A stretch of 15,710 nucleotides of DNA, taken from positions 7,046 to 22,755 of the forward strand of contig CAMYJV010000040.1 of NCBI GenBank assembly GCA_947258805.1, read 5' to 3'. The DNA is from an uncultured Gammaproteobacteria bacterium (GTDB lineage Bacteria > Pseudomonadota > Gammaproteobacteria > GCA-2729495). Below the pieces are notes generated by a model. That model did not search any database and was not told where the DNA came from. It saw nothing but the letters and a program-made list of their open reading frames with translations. Each line of letters opens with the position of its first letter. Position 1 is the stretch's first letter. A program made the position numbers and the translations under genes. Below are positions 15,022-15,710 of this stretch, piece by piece.

Positions 15022-15710
15022 ATGACCGTCAGGAAACGCATTGTGGTGGCGGTACTGCTGCTGGTCGCCGTGGCCGGCGGCTGGCTTTACTACGCGCTGT
15101 TCATGTCGACCAACTCGGCTATTCAGCGGGCCGAAGCATTCCTGTTTCGCCGCATGACTGTCGCCCAGCTGGGCGAGCAGGGCGTGTACCGCTATTTTGT
15201 CGCCACGAACCGGCGCGTGCAGTCCCCGGATGCGCCCCTGGGGTCGATCTTCGCAAACGAACGAACGGAGACGCTGACTTTCGGTTCCTTTGATGCCGAG
15301 GTCGAGCCCACGCTGGGCCTCGGCATGCTGCTCAATGCGACGGACTGGTTTCAGAACGAGGAAATTCGCCTGCGTCGTCCGCGGCAGCTGGAGCGGGAGG
15401 CTTTCGTCTCCCGCCTGCGCAACAAGGTCTCAGATTCGCCGTACAAGGCCGTGCTGGTGGTTGTGCACGGCTTTCGCGAAGAGTTCCAATCAGCGCTGCG
15501 CAAGACTGCCTTTCTCGGGCATGTGCTCGATATCAACGCGCCGATCGTGTTGTTCGACTGGCCGGGCAACCAGGGATCGACGCCGGCCGGCTACCGGCGG
15601 GCCCATGCGGTGGCCGGGGAGTCAGGCGCAGAACTCGCGCGGCTGCTTGAGTTGCTGGTCGCCGACGTTCAGCCTGAGCGCCTGTGGGTGCTTGCCAACA
15701 GCATGGGCGC
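15022..15710 (+). CDS. Membrane-anchored alpha/beta hydrolase, DUF900-like (3' end outside window)
   Basis: An open frame of 229 codons running off the window. It begins with a basic n-region and one TM helix (VVAVLLLVAVAGGWLYYALF, about 8-27), which suggests an inner-membrane anchor with the enzyme domain in the periplasm, or an uncleaved signal. The hydrolase part shows VYRYFVATNR, the oxyanion-hole strand VLVVVHGF, the following FDWPGNQGSTPAGY strand, and the nucleophile elbow ANSMG at the cut edge, where Ser is the expected catalytic residue. This order matches the DUF900 branch of alpha/beta hydrolases. The Asp and His of the triad are beyond the window. An in-frame ATG at 14977 would add 15 residues but has no ribosome site; ATG 15022 has GGGGA 4 bases upstream. 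The substrate is unknown. Confidence 0.82.
   Translation, partial: MTVRKRIVVAVLLLVAVAGGWLYYALFMSTNSAIQRAEAFLFRRMTVAQLGEQGVYRYFVATNRRVQSPDAPLGSIFANERTETLTFGSFDAEVEPTLGLGMLLNATDWFQNEEIRLRRPRQLEREAFVSRLRNKVSDSPYKAVLVVVHGFREEFQSALRKTAFLGHVLDINAPIVLFDWPGNQGSTPAGYRRAHAVAGESGAELARLLELLVADVQPERLWVLANSMG

Overview
The window looks like a chromosomal segment of a high-GC, Gram-negative gammaproteobacterium. A PBP1b-type murein synthase with a UB2H-like region, a lipoprotein NlpC/P60 hydrolase, a TonB-dependent receptor, an AlgE-like barrel and a periplasmic cytochrome cd1 nitrite reductase together point to a denitrifying or partially denitrifying environmental species. A Woeseiaceae-like or Chromatiales-like origin is only a guess, because no rRNA or other phylogenetic marker is present. 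Coding density is high and no gap reaches 300 bases. I saw no tRNA, rRNA, CRISPR array, insertion sequence or integrase.

Layout. (1) 1-1781, minus strand: most of mrcB (PBP1b), cut by the window edge before its transpeptidase KTG motif. (2) 1859-2350, plus: a lipoprotein NlpC/P60 endopeptidase, divergent from mrcB, so a wall synthase and a wall hydrolase share a 77-bp control region. (3) 2462-5747, plus: a large PAS-GAF-PAS-HisKA-HATPase-REC-REC hybrid kinase followed by a stand-alone CheY/DivK-like receiver; no Hpt or DNA-binding output lies nearby. (4) 5744-7687, minus: a two-TM membrane protein with two RCK/TrkA-N-like domains (CASTOR/POLLUX-like), convergent with the receiver gene; their stop codons overlap in one CTAG. 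(5) 7812-14922, plus: a putative nitrogen-oxide block of NnrS, a TonB-dependent receptor, NirS and an outer-membrane barrel protein. A strong intrinsic terminator sits between nirS and the barrel gene. (6) 15022 to the end, plus: the start of a membrane-anchored alpha/beta hydrolase.

The centre of interest is the nirS block. The NirS is about 725 residues, longer than the classical enzyme, because a second c-type cytochrome domain (CAACH) is fused ahead of the canonical heme-c/heme-d1 protein. The predicted heme-d1 histidines fall at exactly the spacings of the Pseudomonas aeruginosa enzyme, so it is probably active. The likely flow is nitrite entry through the outer membrane, reduction to NO in the periplasm by NirS fed through its own extra cytochrome, and NO-stress handling linked to NnrS. 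The receptor and barrel may import metal, heme or an organic substrate. None of the usual d1-heme maturation genes (nirCFDLGHJEN) is visible here, so they must lie elsewhere if the enzyme is active.
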